From: Lingula anatina
Lineage: Eukaryota > Brachiopoda > Lingulata > Lingulida > Lingulidae
Length of the DNA: 64,000 nt
Assembly (NCBI RefSeq): GCF_001039355.2
Contig: NW_019775525.1
Coordinates: forward strand, 985,325-1,049,324
Direction: 5' to 3'
The position numbers and the translations under genes were made by a program. Numbering within the stretch: position 1 is the first letter of the stretch; each line of letters begins with the position of its first letter. Below the pieces are notes generated by a model. That model ran no database searches and was not told the DNA's origin. It saw nothing but the letters and a program-made list of their open reading frames with translations. This document shows, in pieces, positions 38,655-48,492 of this stretch.

Positions 38655-38814
38655 CAGGCCCGTAGCCAGGGGGGTTCGGGGGGTTCGAAAGGTCCACTCT
38701 GGGAAAAGGTCCACTCTGGGTAAATTTTGATCTAGGTACATGATGTTTTTATGGAAAAAGGTCCGCTTTTTCAGAAAACGAACCCCCCTTTTGAAATTGC
38801 TGGCTACGGGCCTG
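38655..38814. repeat. hAT-like MITE with CAGGCCCGTAGCCAG ends
   Basis: 160 bp with near-perfect inverted ends CAGGCCCGTAGCCAG / CTGGCTACGGGCCTG. A left-end relic of the same family (CAGGCCCGTAGCC) is at 55030. Confidence 0.85.
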
Positions 38815-40050
38815 AGTAAGCTGGTTACATGCGAACCAGACCCCCCCCCCCCCCTCCCCCAATGGCCAGCTCAATCCCTAGATCAGAGCCTCGTTGAAAA
38901 CATCCCCGGAAATGGATAATGGAGGGATAACTCTGCAAACAAGAATGATGCCACACTATCTTTGTACTGTATGTCGAACACCAACACTGCGCAAACGTCA
39001 CGGGACTTTTTGACTCCACGCAGGGACGCGACAGGTGCGTCCTCCAATCCATAAGATACTGTATTTTAATATTTTAATAAAAGCAAAAAGTCTGTTTCAG
39101 TGGTGGGCGAGGTAGCCCTGAAAATACCAATGTTGTTTTTAGTTTAGTTGTTTTTATTGTTGGAAAACGTTTAGAGTCACCCGTATGAATGTTGGGAAGG
39201 CAAAGTTTTTGTAAGTGTTATTATTAAAGGGATAATAACTCCGTATGAACAAAACATTGTGAATAACTCATAGAAATGTAATATATTCCGTTTTACCACA
39301 AAAACGGCAGCTATAGCTATTATTCTGATATCTGAGCTTGTCTTTAGACCACGTGACCTACACTGATGGCTATACTCTGATAAAATCTCTAAAGATATTT
39401 TAACCAAATTTTTAGAAAAAAAAAAAACAGGGAAAAACTTTGAATGTAAAAATGGATTCATTAACCATTGGTAGGCATGGGAAAATTGTTGTTTACTCCA
39501 GGAAAATTCATTTTTTGGCCGAAACGAAGAGTTATTATCCCTTTAAGTTGTGTAAGTGTTGTATAATATTACATTTAATTTTATTATCATAATATATCTA
39601 AATTCATTCCTGGAGGTTCATTGTGTATTTACCCGAATTGGTTACGTAATTGAAGTTTTTGTTTTATTATTATTGTTACCTTTATTATTCTTATTAATTT
39701 ATTTCTGTAGCTGTCTTCATTTTATTCTTTTAGTTCGTATACAAATGGCTACTTTCAAATTTAGAGTTAATTATTCACCGGTAAACTCTACAATGAATTA
39801 AATATTCAGGTTATTCAGGTTAGGTGACAAATGGGCGAAGGAAGAAATTATTAGATTTTGGTGATTATTAATTTATTAATGTATTAATGGCTTATTATAA
39901 GTTGTAAAATTGTCTCGTTTATTATATTCGTTCGATATTGAATATAAGTATTAAACTCTCAATTAAAACCGAACGTACAGGTCTACCCATTCAAACATGA
40001 CGTATTATATGTCAAATTAAATGGCTCGTATTTGTTTACTCTATAATTCG

Positions 40051-40084
<34 letters not shown>

Positions 40085-40919
40085 TATATAAACTAATTTC
40101 GCTGTTTTGGAAGTTGCTTGTATGACATTCATTTTACCTTCATTGTAAGGGGATTTCCTTTGATATTTAATGATATATGCCGCTCCACGGGAATTCCCAC
40201 CCCTCCCTCACTCTTGATAAAGAAAATACTCCGTGACCACTAGTGAAAATGTTATTGCAATATGCATTCAAAGCCGTTGGTTAATTTTCAGTAATGTCTA
40301 TGGGAAAACCCTCGTGCTAGGGCGAAGTTAGCCTACAAACTTTTGGTCTACTATGTCAATTTTCGTGATAAAATCTTTGTTCGAAGATGAAGTTACGCTC
40401 CACACCAATTGCTATCTCACCTGAAAAAAGAATGGTGTTTATAGAAAACTTGAGTGGCATATTTGCTTAAACATGGCAACGAGAAATATAATCTTGAGGG
40501 CATTTTTATCGTTTGAAATCAGCAGAAAGGCATGTGTATTAATGAATAAAACCTTAATTTCGGTATCTTGATGATAATAAGCCATAAAGTATACAGATGT
40601 TTTGAACAAATATCAAGTATCATGCCATTATCTATTAAAAGATAAAATAACAATGTAACAAAAGGCAAATAGATACTTTGATCGATATCACGAAGTCATG
40701 AGAGCCATTTTGGCAACGCACATACAGGTATTTGTAGATACGTTGATGTATATATGTGTTACAAACCACCTGCTAAAACAAATGTACACACTAAAAAAAC
40801 ACATCGGTAATTGACCCTGCCGATAAAATCGGTTGACTTGAAATCAGTTACAAACAACGGTGTATTCGGTTACTGATCAACATGGTAACCGTGTCGATCG
40901 CTTATTAAATAAATGATCT
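38815..40919. other. No gene seen
   Basis: AT-rich DNA with a C run (38841-38854) and a poly-T tract (40052-40081). No supported exon on either strand. Confidence 0.4.
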
Positions 40920-41287
40920 GTAAACATTTGGCATGAATTTTGAAAGACTGTAAAGTAATTCTACAAACTTGTTAATCTTGTTTATTTATAATTCTTGTTT
41001 TAATATACCTAAAATAACTATCATTACAATGCACCTACCGATCGTTAATCAGTTACATCAACAAGATTATTAGTTGGGCACATGTTGAATGGTTGAATCG
41101 ATTGGTTCCAATCACTTTTTCAGTTATTTTAAACTGAAGTGTTTTTAGAGTGCGCTGGTTTTTATTCTTTGTGCACGCTAGTTGGATAAAGAAACTAAAT
41201 GTGGGTGTCCCTCTGTTGTATATCTGAAATATAGCCTCCTCTCATTTCTCTCTGTCTTATTCTCTCACTCTCAGTTCCTCTCTCTCT

Positions 41288-41328
<41 letters not shown>

Positions 41329-42603
41329 ATGCAACCGTCAACCATATTGCCAAAAATACAATGTAGTAAAGTTGACGAATTTATATAGATTATAACAATA
41401 TAAACCAGAAGGCCACTGCTTACATACCGGTTTTTAACAGATTTTTCTGAACATCAGATGGAATCATAAATTTAAAAAAAGGATAGGGTTAATTATAAAG
41501 AGTCAAATGAGTCATGGAACACCGTCGACCCACCTTAAGCCTAATACGGTTATCGCGAGGGTTTTTCCATAGATCATTTTTAATAAATAATCCGATAGAC
41601 GCCCTATCTCAATTTCAAGATTTTATTATCTGCATTGTTTTGCACAGTCTTAAGACAAAATAAAATCTGTTAACTTGGTATAGGGGTGCGACTTGCAAGA
41701 AATCCATGCGTTAGCATTCTTTTTGACGATTTTTTATGTGTGCGCTGTGCTAACGCATGAAAGCAAAGGCCTCAAAAATGTAAAATGAAGGCCAGCCGCG
41801 CTGCGGGAACTCTCAAATTTTTATCTCACTTCCAATCTCTTCAAATACTCTCGTAAAGCCAACTAGATTCCGCGAAAGAGTCATAAGTCACGATTAAGGT
41901 AAAGTGTATCTACTTGTCCACCAATAGTAATTTAAGCACACCGAACAATAAAGCTAAAACGTTGATAAGATAAATGATGATGAAACAACCTTTAATTGAA
42001 CAATTATTAAAAATTATGTGACGCATTTGTGTACTATATACTAAGTATCTTAAGGATATTTTAACAGAACACATAGCTCGCTGAACAGAAAAAGGTTAAG
42101 GTTACTTCAGCGAAAAATTAGAAGATACTGCAGGAAATACTTTCACCATCAAGTGATCAAGTGGTAGGTGTTAAGATTGTACATTCCTCAAACTTATTAC
42201 TGAATAGTTGATAGATATTTTACGGACAGTGCAGACTTGATATTCATATATGACAGCAAGTCATCGGTTATTGAATAACTTATCTGAGGACATTTGACAG
42301 GAATATCGAAAGACGGTAAAGTAATTCTACAAACTTGTTGAATCTTGTTTATTTATAATTTTTATTATTATTATAATTATGTGATTATAATTACAATGCA
42401 TTACTAATCGTTAATCAGTTACATTAACTGGATTATTAGTTGGACACATATTGAACGGTTGAATCGGTTGGTTTCAACCATTTTTCAGTTACTTTTAACC
42501 GAAGTACATTTAGAGTTTTTGGAGTTTTTATTCTTTGTGCATGCCAGTTGGATGAAGAATCTAAATATGTGTGTCCCTCTGTTTATATCTGCAATCTAGC
42601 CTC

Positions 42604-42645
<42 letters not shown>

Positions 42646-42790
42646 ATGCAATCGTCAACCATATTGCCAAAAATACAATTTAGTAAAGTTGACGAATTTA
42701 TATCGATTATAACAATATAAAACAGAAGGCCACTGCTTATATACCGGTATTTAACAGTTTTTTTCTTGAACATCAGATGGAATCATGAAT
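40920..42790. repeat. Tandem duplication, period about 1.37 kb
   Basis: 40920-41465 (from GAAAGACTGTAAAG through the CT microsatellite to CATCAGATGGAATCAT) recurs at 42295-42787 in direct orientation. The first unit continues through 41410-42270, the repeated 5'-region segment; the second is cut short after the overlap. Confidence 0.8.
41410..42270 (+). repeat. Repeated 5'-region segment, copy 2
   Basis: Shares ordered blocks with 33290-33990 and 45105-45930, including AATCCATGCGTTAGCATTC at 41700 and the GTGGTAGGTGTTAAG donor-like end. No start codon at the exon position, so it is degenerate. Confidence 0.75.
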
Positions 42791-42819
42791 TATAACAAGA
42801 CAGCAAAGCTGTCAAATGT

Positions 42820-44290
42820 ACAGACAAAAAACAGAAAATGACAATGCACAAAATATGCTACTGTCAATGCTGATGCAATAGTACATTATGCTTAACTGCC
42901 AATCCAACATCAAATTTTAATTAAAACCAACAGCCTGGCAACAGGTAATACCAATGTAAGTAAAATGTGTAACAGCCGTGTAAGGCTTCAGGCCCATGAG
43001 AGTTCAAGTGCACACTTCGAAAATGCCATAATGAGAAAAATGAAAATTTATGAAATTGCATTAATGCAATAATAAATGGTATATCAATTGAGCTGGCTTT
43101 CTAATATGAGTTGCATGTCAAGCCTAAAATTGTTCTTGTAAGTTTAAAATAATAAGTAACAGTTTTCTTCTCATAACGATTGCAGTAGCAGTACACAGAG
43201 AAGATTTGTGTCAATTTTGATGTAAAATTACACAAATTACAGAATAATTATGAGAATAATTATTAACTTTAAAAAACATGGACATGTAGAAACTTTGATT
43301 ACCATTCAGCTTTATGCCCATGGGAGTTCCACAATGAATATGCCATTACGATAAAAAGAATGTTTCACTAAAATGTGTAAGAGTGCATTCCCATAGATTT
43401 AGATCAGTCCATCTAGATCGACTTAACTCCCTGGGGGTTCACGCTAAATTGCTGTCAGCCGAGCGCGCACGGTAGTTAATTATCCCCTTACAGCTTTTAG
43501 TAGGCGGGACAGACATTTAAGTCGGCTAAGCTGACAGTAATCTGGTGAGACTCCCCACAGGGATAGATCGATCTAAAATATGTGGGAATGGGGTCTAAGT
43601 TGCAGTAAAAAAGTCAATTAGACTGCTTTTCCAACTCATTTTAGTCCTGTGTTTCCTTTTTGTAAGTTTGACAGTTATAAGTAACATTGCTTTTTTATAC
43701 GGGACATGATGGCAGCAGCGCCCAAAATTGGGGTTTCTTCAATTTAGATGCAATATTACATAATACTTGACAGCATAATGACTATCCATTTATAATAAAA
43801 AAATATTAATGGCATGGATATTCAGCAAAGGGCTTTATAAACCCATGTAGGTTCAAAGGCACATCTTTAAAGTGGCAGCATGTAAAAAACTGTATGTTCA
43901 TAAAAAACTGTTTAACTTAAAGGAAAATTAACCAAACAGGCTGCATTGCCAATTGAAGTTGTATCTTCGGCCCATGTTTCTTTCCTGTAAATTTGAGAAG
44001 ATTGAGTCACATGGTTTAATGGGCACTATGGCTGCAGTGCCTAGAATATAGTTTTCTTCAATTTTGATGCAATATTGCATAAAGCTTAACAACATAATGA
44101 CTATTAATTTTTAATGATAAAATAGAAGTATCATGAATATTCAGAAAATGTGACTAGCAAGGGTCTTCGGGACTATGGAACTTCAAAGTCACACCTTGAA
44201 ATTGCCAAAATGTAAACAAGACAGAACTGTACTGAAATGGGTTTATTTCCATTTTAATACTTTTTTACAAAAAATAAATTTACTGTACTT
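42820..44290. repeat. Diverged tandem array, period about 315 bp, four units
   Basis: Two landmarks recur in order. CCCATG-(G/A)AGTTC-like blocks lie at about 42992, 43318, 43842 and 44172. TCAATTTTGATG-like blocks lie at about 43213, 43738 and 44078. Spacing is close to 300-330 bp once the inserted 220-bp TIR element is subtracted. Confidence 0.65.
43379..43598. repeat. 222-bp TIR element, copy inside the 315-bp array
   Basis: Full length; right end reads GGGAATGGGGTCTAA, the exact inverse of the TTAGACCCCATTCC left end of 15974. Left end (TAAGAGTGCATTCCC) is more diverged. Confidence 0.85.
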
Positions 44291-44647
44291 TTTAACTATG
44301 ACAATTGTTGAGATGTAGACAATATCAATAGAACAATGTTAAATGTTCAATTTGCTCCATTCTGAGATTCTGAACAAAGTAAATGATTAAACCTGACAAA
44401 CTGCAATGATTTGCTTTTATTCCATTGTTGACACTTAATTACACAATGGATTAATACAGGTTTAACACCATTTTTATGTAATCAACTAACAATATTGTAA
44501 AGATAAAACATTTGTCAAAGGAACGGTTTTACAAGTCTAATTAGTTGAATGATGAGACTGTAAACATGCCTAAGAATTGAATCTGAGGTAAAAGCACTTA
44601 AAACAAAACAAGGCATAACTCCACAAAACTAAACCAATCAAGCTTTT

Positions 44648-44985
44648 TTTCGAACTCGGCCTGTATTTTAGTAAGATTAAGCACTCCTGCGAGTTTCATG
44701 TCAATAAGCCTATTGGTTTTCCTTGAAATGTGTTTACAGTGTTGCATATATTATGAAAGTGAGAAAACAGCATGACTTCTAAAATAATGGCCCGATCATG
44801 CTGATTTTTAAACTTGACTTGCGTTTTAGTAAGATTAATTTCACCTGTGAGTTTCATGACAACAGGCGTATCGGTTTGCCTTGAAATGTGTTTACAGTGT
44901 TGAATATATGCTGAAAAGTAAACTGCTAAAATAACTGCCCGATCATGCTGATTTTCGAACTTGACCAGCGTTTTATGAGTATTCA
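44648..44985. repeat. Tandem repeat, period about 165 bp, two copies
   Basis: The blocks TTTTAGTAAGATTAA, GAGTTTCATG, CCTTGAAATGTGTTTACAG and CCGATCATGCTGATTTT each occur two or three times in the same order. The minus-strand ORF across it only follows the repeat. Confidence 0.85.
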
Positions 44986-45104
44986 TCAGCTCTGTAAATA
45001 TAAAACCAAAAGGTATAGCTGTCTTCCACTAATCGTGTTTACGCTAAAAGTGCACGGCGACGGCAACGACGACGACAGCGACGACAGACGCAGGTGACGG
45101 CAAT

Positions 45105-45930
45105 ATGTACAGACACATCTGTGTCTGTACATAAAAAGTCCCGGGTTAATCATAAAGAGTCAAATAAGTCATGGAACGCTGTCGACACACCTAATATGGT
45201 TATCACGAAAATTTTTCAATAGATGATTTTTAATTAAAAACCGACAGACGCCCTATCTTAACTTTAAGGTTTTATTATTTGCCTTGTTTTACACGGTCTT
45301 AAGACAATATAAAATCTGTTAACTTGGTAAACGGGCCCGACTAGCAAGAAATCCATGCGTTAGCATTCTTTTTGACGATTTTTTATGTGCACCTTGTGCT
45401 GACGCATGAAAGCAAAGTCTACCCCAATGTAAAATGAAGGCCAACCGCGGTGCGGGAACTCTCAAATTTGTGTCTCACTTCCTATCTCCTCTAACTCTCT
45501 TGTGAAGCCAACTAATTTTCCCGAAAGAGTCATAAGTCACTAGTAAAGTAAGATGAATCTACTTGTCTACCAATTAGGCCGCCGTAAATTTAAGCACATC
45601 GAAAAACAAAGCTTAAACATTGACAAGATAAGAGGATGAAGCAATCTGTAATTGAACAATTGTTAATAATTATGTGATGCACTTGTGTACTATATACTAA
45701 GTATCTTGAGGATATTTTTACAGATTACAAAGATGGCTGACAAGCAAAATGTGACTGTAGAAGATAATGCGACAGATATGGCAGGAAATACTTCCACCAC
45801 CAGTGGGTAGGTGTTAAGACTGCACATTCCTTATACTTATTAATGTATAGTTGATAGATATTTTACGAACAGCGCAGACTTGATTTTCATATATGACAGC
45901 AAGTCAGGTAAGTGTTAGTATACATGTATG
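45105..45930 (+). repeat. Repeated 5'-region segment, copy 3 (least degraded)
   Basis: Co-linear with 33290-33990 and 41410-42270. Unlike them it keeps an ATG exon at 45733. Confidence 0.75.
45733..45806 (+). other. Possible first coding exon (MADKQNVTVEDN...)
   Basis: ATG in good context (CAAAGATGG), 24 codons rich in Asp, Thr and Asn, then a GTAGGT donor. The two sister segments keep the donor region but not the ATG. No following exon recognised; it may be a surviving start exon of an unknown gene family. Confidence 0.35.
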
Positions 45931-46548
45931 CAAAGCTGTCCAAAAAGGTTTATTGATAAATTGAAAAGGAGCGAATTCTGAATTTACTGTGCAAAGTTTT
46001 ATATAGAGCTTATTTAATCAACCAAATAATAACTGTGAGCATCTTTTCGTCTGAATGAAAACAAGTTCCAAATATTACTTCGTCCGTTTGGTAATATAAA
46101 TTTTACATTTAATAACTTATGAAACTTAAACACGTTAGTGCGTCAAGGAGTGGAAGTAATAGTATCAAAGAGTATAACTGATGCATCAGTTTTCATTATA
46201 TCACGATGAGGCACTGTAATGAAAAACTGGTTTCCGCCCTTTAAGGGTTTAACAATACTGTAAGCGTTTGCCCAAAACTCCTGATTAACTGCCTTACGTA
46301 CATTCTTTTGAATAACCGATATATCTTCAGTGTTCAGTGAATAAATTAATTAACATTTGCACAAGTCATCTTACGGGTGACGTCATAAAACACCGATCCA
46401 GCAGAGTGATTAACATCATTGTTTCAGCCAATGAACCGTATAATTAATTTCACGTGATAGGCATGTGTAATCAACTGCCATCTTGCCGGACAAACAATTA
46501 TCAGTCAGGTGTAGCGTGCCGTAGAGTCCGGCCCTTTCAGAGTCCGGC

Positions 46549-46607
46549 GGACCCTATGTTTTAAAACTGAGTGTCCGGCAGACACTCAGTTTTAAAACGT
46601 AGGGTCC
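46549..46607. repeat. 59-bp palindrome in the left end of the Ginger-like element
   Basis: 27-bp arms opening with GGACCCTATGTTTTAAAACT around the 5-base centre CGGCA, one mismatch. It can form a strong hairpin. Confidence 0.95.
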
Positions 46608-47165
46608 ACGGATACTAAGTTTTAAATCTGAAAGTCTGGGGGACTTCATATATTAAAACGTACAGTCCGCAGACTGTTAGATTTAAAATGGACAGTCCGC
46701 TTTGAATCGGAGGGTCCCCCTCACTGTTGCATTTTAGGCAATAGAAAATCGAGTTTAATCCGTACCCATAAGGCAATATTCCTTATTTTTTGCAATATGT
46801 ACGCTTTATACATTTCATTGAAGTAATAGTTCTATTGGTGCAATATAATTGTAACCAATTATCAATAAAAAATATAATTTATTGAATTAAAAAAGACAAG
46901 AATACAGAAAGCCTGGGTGTTTGTTTACAATCTTTGTTTAACAAAATACTCATTTGTGTCATTCTTGAATATTTAACTGGTTTCAGCTTCGCCTTCAGCT
47001 CTGAAATACAGAAAAATCAACGTGCTGTAAATGCCGTCCAAATTGGTCATGAAAACGCAATGACAATATATATAAAGTTGATGTTTCAATAGCTAACATT
47101 GTTTTTATAGATTAGATAAAAGATGCTATTTACATTTTATAATTTTTTAAAAGAAAAATCACCTA

Positions 47166-47969
47166 TTTTCTCTGTACTGCTTTAGTTGACCAGCACCCAC
47201 AGCCCTCTTAAACTTTTTCACTTGTAAATTTTCCAGAATATACGTGCCGTTTGGCTTCTTCGCCACTATTGTGTATGGTCCCATGTACCTTATATAAATA
47301 TTATATATAATAAAAATGAATATCTAAATTGTTCTTTTATTGATTTATAAGAGTATATTTCAATTTGATGCGATTAAAATACATGCACTCCAAACATCAA
47401 GAAATAGGGACTCATCTTGGTGAAATCTTGTATTGCTGTGTTGTAGGCAAATACACAGCCCGCTAGGGTATCGTCCTACCTTTTTGGGTCGTCGTATGAC
47501 TTTGCCATACTATTTTGAATGGTCTGATTGAATCTCTCTGTGTTTGAAGAGCAATAAAGTAAAATAGCATCATCAATGCCGATAGAAATCAGTACAGAAC
47601 GTGAGGTACTATAAGGTGTAACCTTATAGAGTAAAATAAAAAACACTGTAAAGGTGTTTATAAAAAAGCGAATTAGAAAAAAAAAATGTAACATTTACTA
47701 TGTGTTTGCGTTAAAATTTCGAACTGGCACTAATAGGGAAAGTTCAAAATTTATTAAATAATAAAAAGATCGCCGATTTAGTTGGAATGAGGCAGATCGA
47801 CTCACCAGTTAAGCCGTTTGACTGTGGGTGATATGGAGAGGTTACTTGTCTTCTTGTTTTAGTTGTTTTACAAATCTCATCAATGAGGTGGTTGTTGAAT
47901 TCCCGACCCTGGTCAGAGATGATCACACTCGGGAATCCAATGAGATTACCCATCGAAAAGTATTCACTA
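47166..47969 (-). pseudogene. Integrase remnant with introns (DDE core 3' part and GPY/F module)
   Basis: Minus-strand pieces in order: 47806-47969 (SVIISDQGREFNN ... TSPYHPQSNGL) with a GTGAGT donor; 47375-47537 (ERFNQTI ... AYNTAIQDFTKMSPYFLMFG) broken by TAG at 47476-47478 where the family normally has Trp; and 47166-47289 (YMGPYTIVAKKPNGTY ... QLKQYREN), a GPY/F module. This is the C-terminal half of a Gypsy/Ginger-type integrase. Spliced integrase exons in a TIR element fit Ginger DNA transposons better than an LTR retrotransposon; no reverse transcriptase is seen. Confidence 0.75.
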
Positions 47970-48316
47970 AATATCATGATAAAATAAAAAATAACATTTG
48001 GATATCGATGAAAAGGACGAATCATAGTTTAATAATTTGTTTATAGAAATGGGGCTCCTGTTTACTCACCATATCCATATCAGCTGCTGGCTAGCCGCTT
48101 TTCCATCCCTGCATCTCTGCCACTGTACCACGAAGGAAACTGTGCCAAAAACTCGAAACACGGTGACTCTTATTGTCAACGCCTTTTCGTGTTCAGTAGT
48201 AATACAATATGAATATTGATGACTATTTTTATTAACACTTAATACATGTATAAATATTTAAATTAGAGGACAAGCACGGACTCTGAGTTTTGCTATAGTT
48301 GTAACGTGACAGAAAA

Positions 48317-48357
48317 TCCGTGTAAGAGAGAGTCCGGGGGACCCTCTATTACACGGA
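48317..48357. repeat. 41-bp palindrome in the right end of the Ginger-like element
   Basis: TCCGTGTAAGAGAGAGTCC faces GGACCCTCTATTACACGGA across a CGG-type centre. Confidence 0.9.
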
Positions 48358-48394
48358 CTCTCTGTCACACTAGAGGGACCCTATATTTTAATGA

Positions 48395-48447
48395 GGACTC
48401 CCGGTTTCAGAAACCAGGGGTCCGTAGGTTTCTGAAAGCGGGAGTCC
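48395..48447. repeat. 53-bp palindrome in the right end of the Ginger-like element
   Basis: GGACTCCCGGTTTCAGAAACC faces its inverse with one mismatch across an 11-base centre containing GGGTCCG. Confidence 0.92.
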
Positions 48448-48492
48448 GCGGACTCTTTGTTTCGACGGACTCTGTATCACGTTACACCGGCG

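Larger units (their letters stand above)
46510..48486. mobile_element. Ginger-like DNA transposon remnant
   Basis: 1977 bp bounded by inverted ends TGTAGCGTGCCGTAGAGTCC and TGTAACGTGATACAGAGTCC (right end read inverted), flanked by CAGG and CCGG as a possible imperfect 4-bp duplication. TGT...ACA ends fit an element moved by a retroviral-type (DDE) integrase. Inside, on the minus strand, is an integrase remnant; both ends carry arrays of palindromes. The first half of the integrase core is not found, so the element is internally decayed. Confidence 0.65.

Noticed and set aside
44696-44986. 96-residue minus ORF with internal repeats
   Set aside because: The protein repeat only mirrors the 165-bp DNA tandem repeat.
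47166-48486. LTR retrotransposon (Gypsy) instead of a DNA transposon
   Set aside because: No long terminal repeats, no reverse transcriptase, integrase split by an intron, and inverted rather than direct ends.
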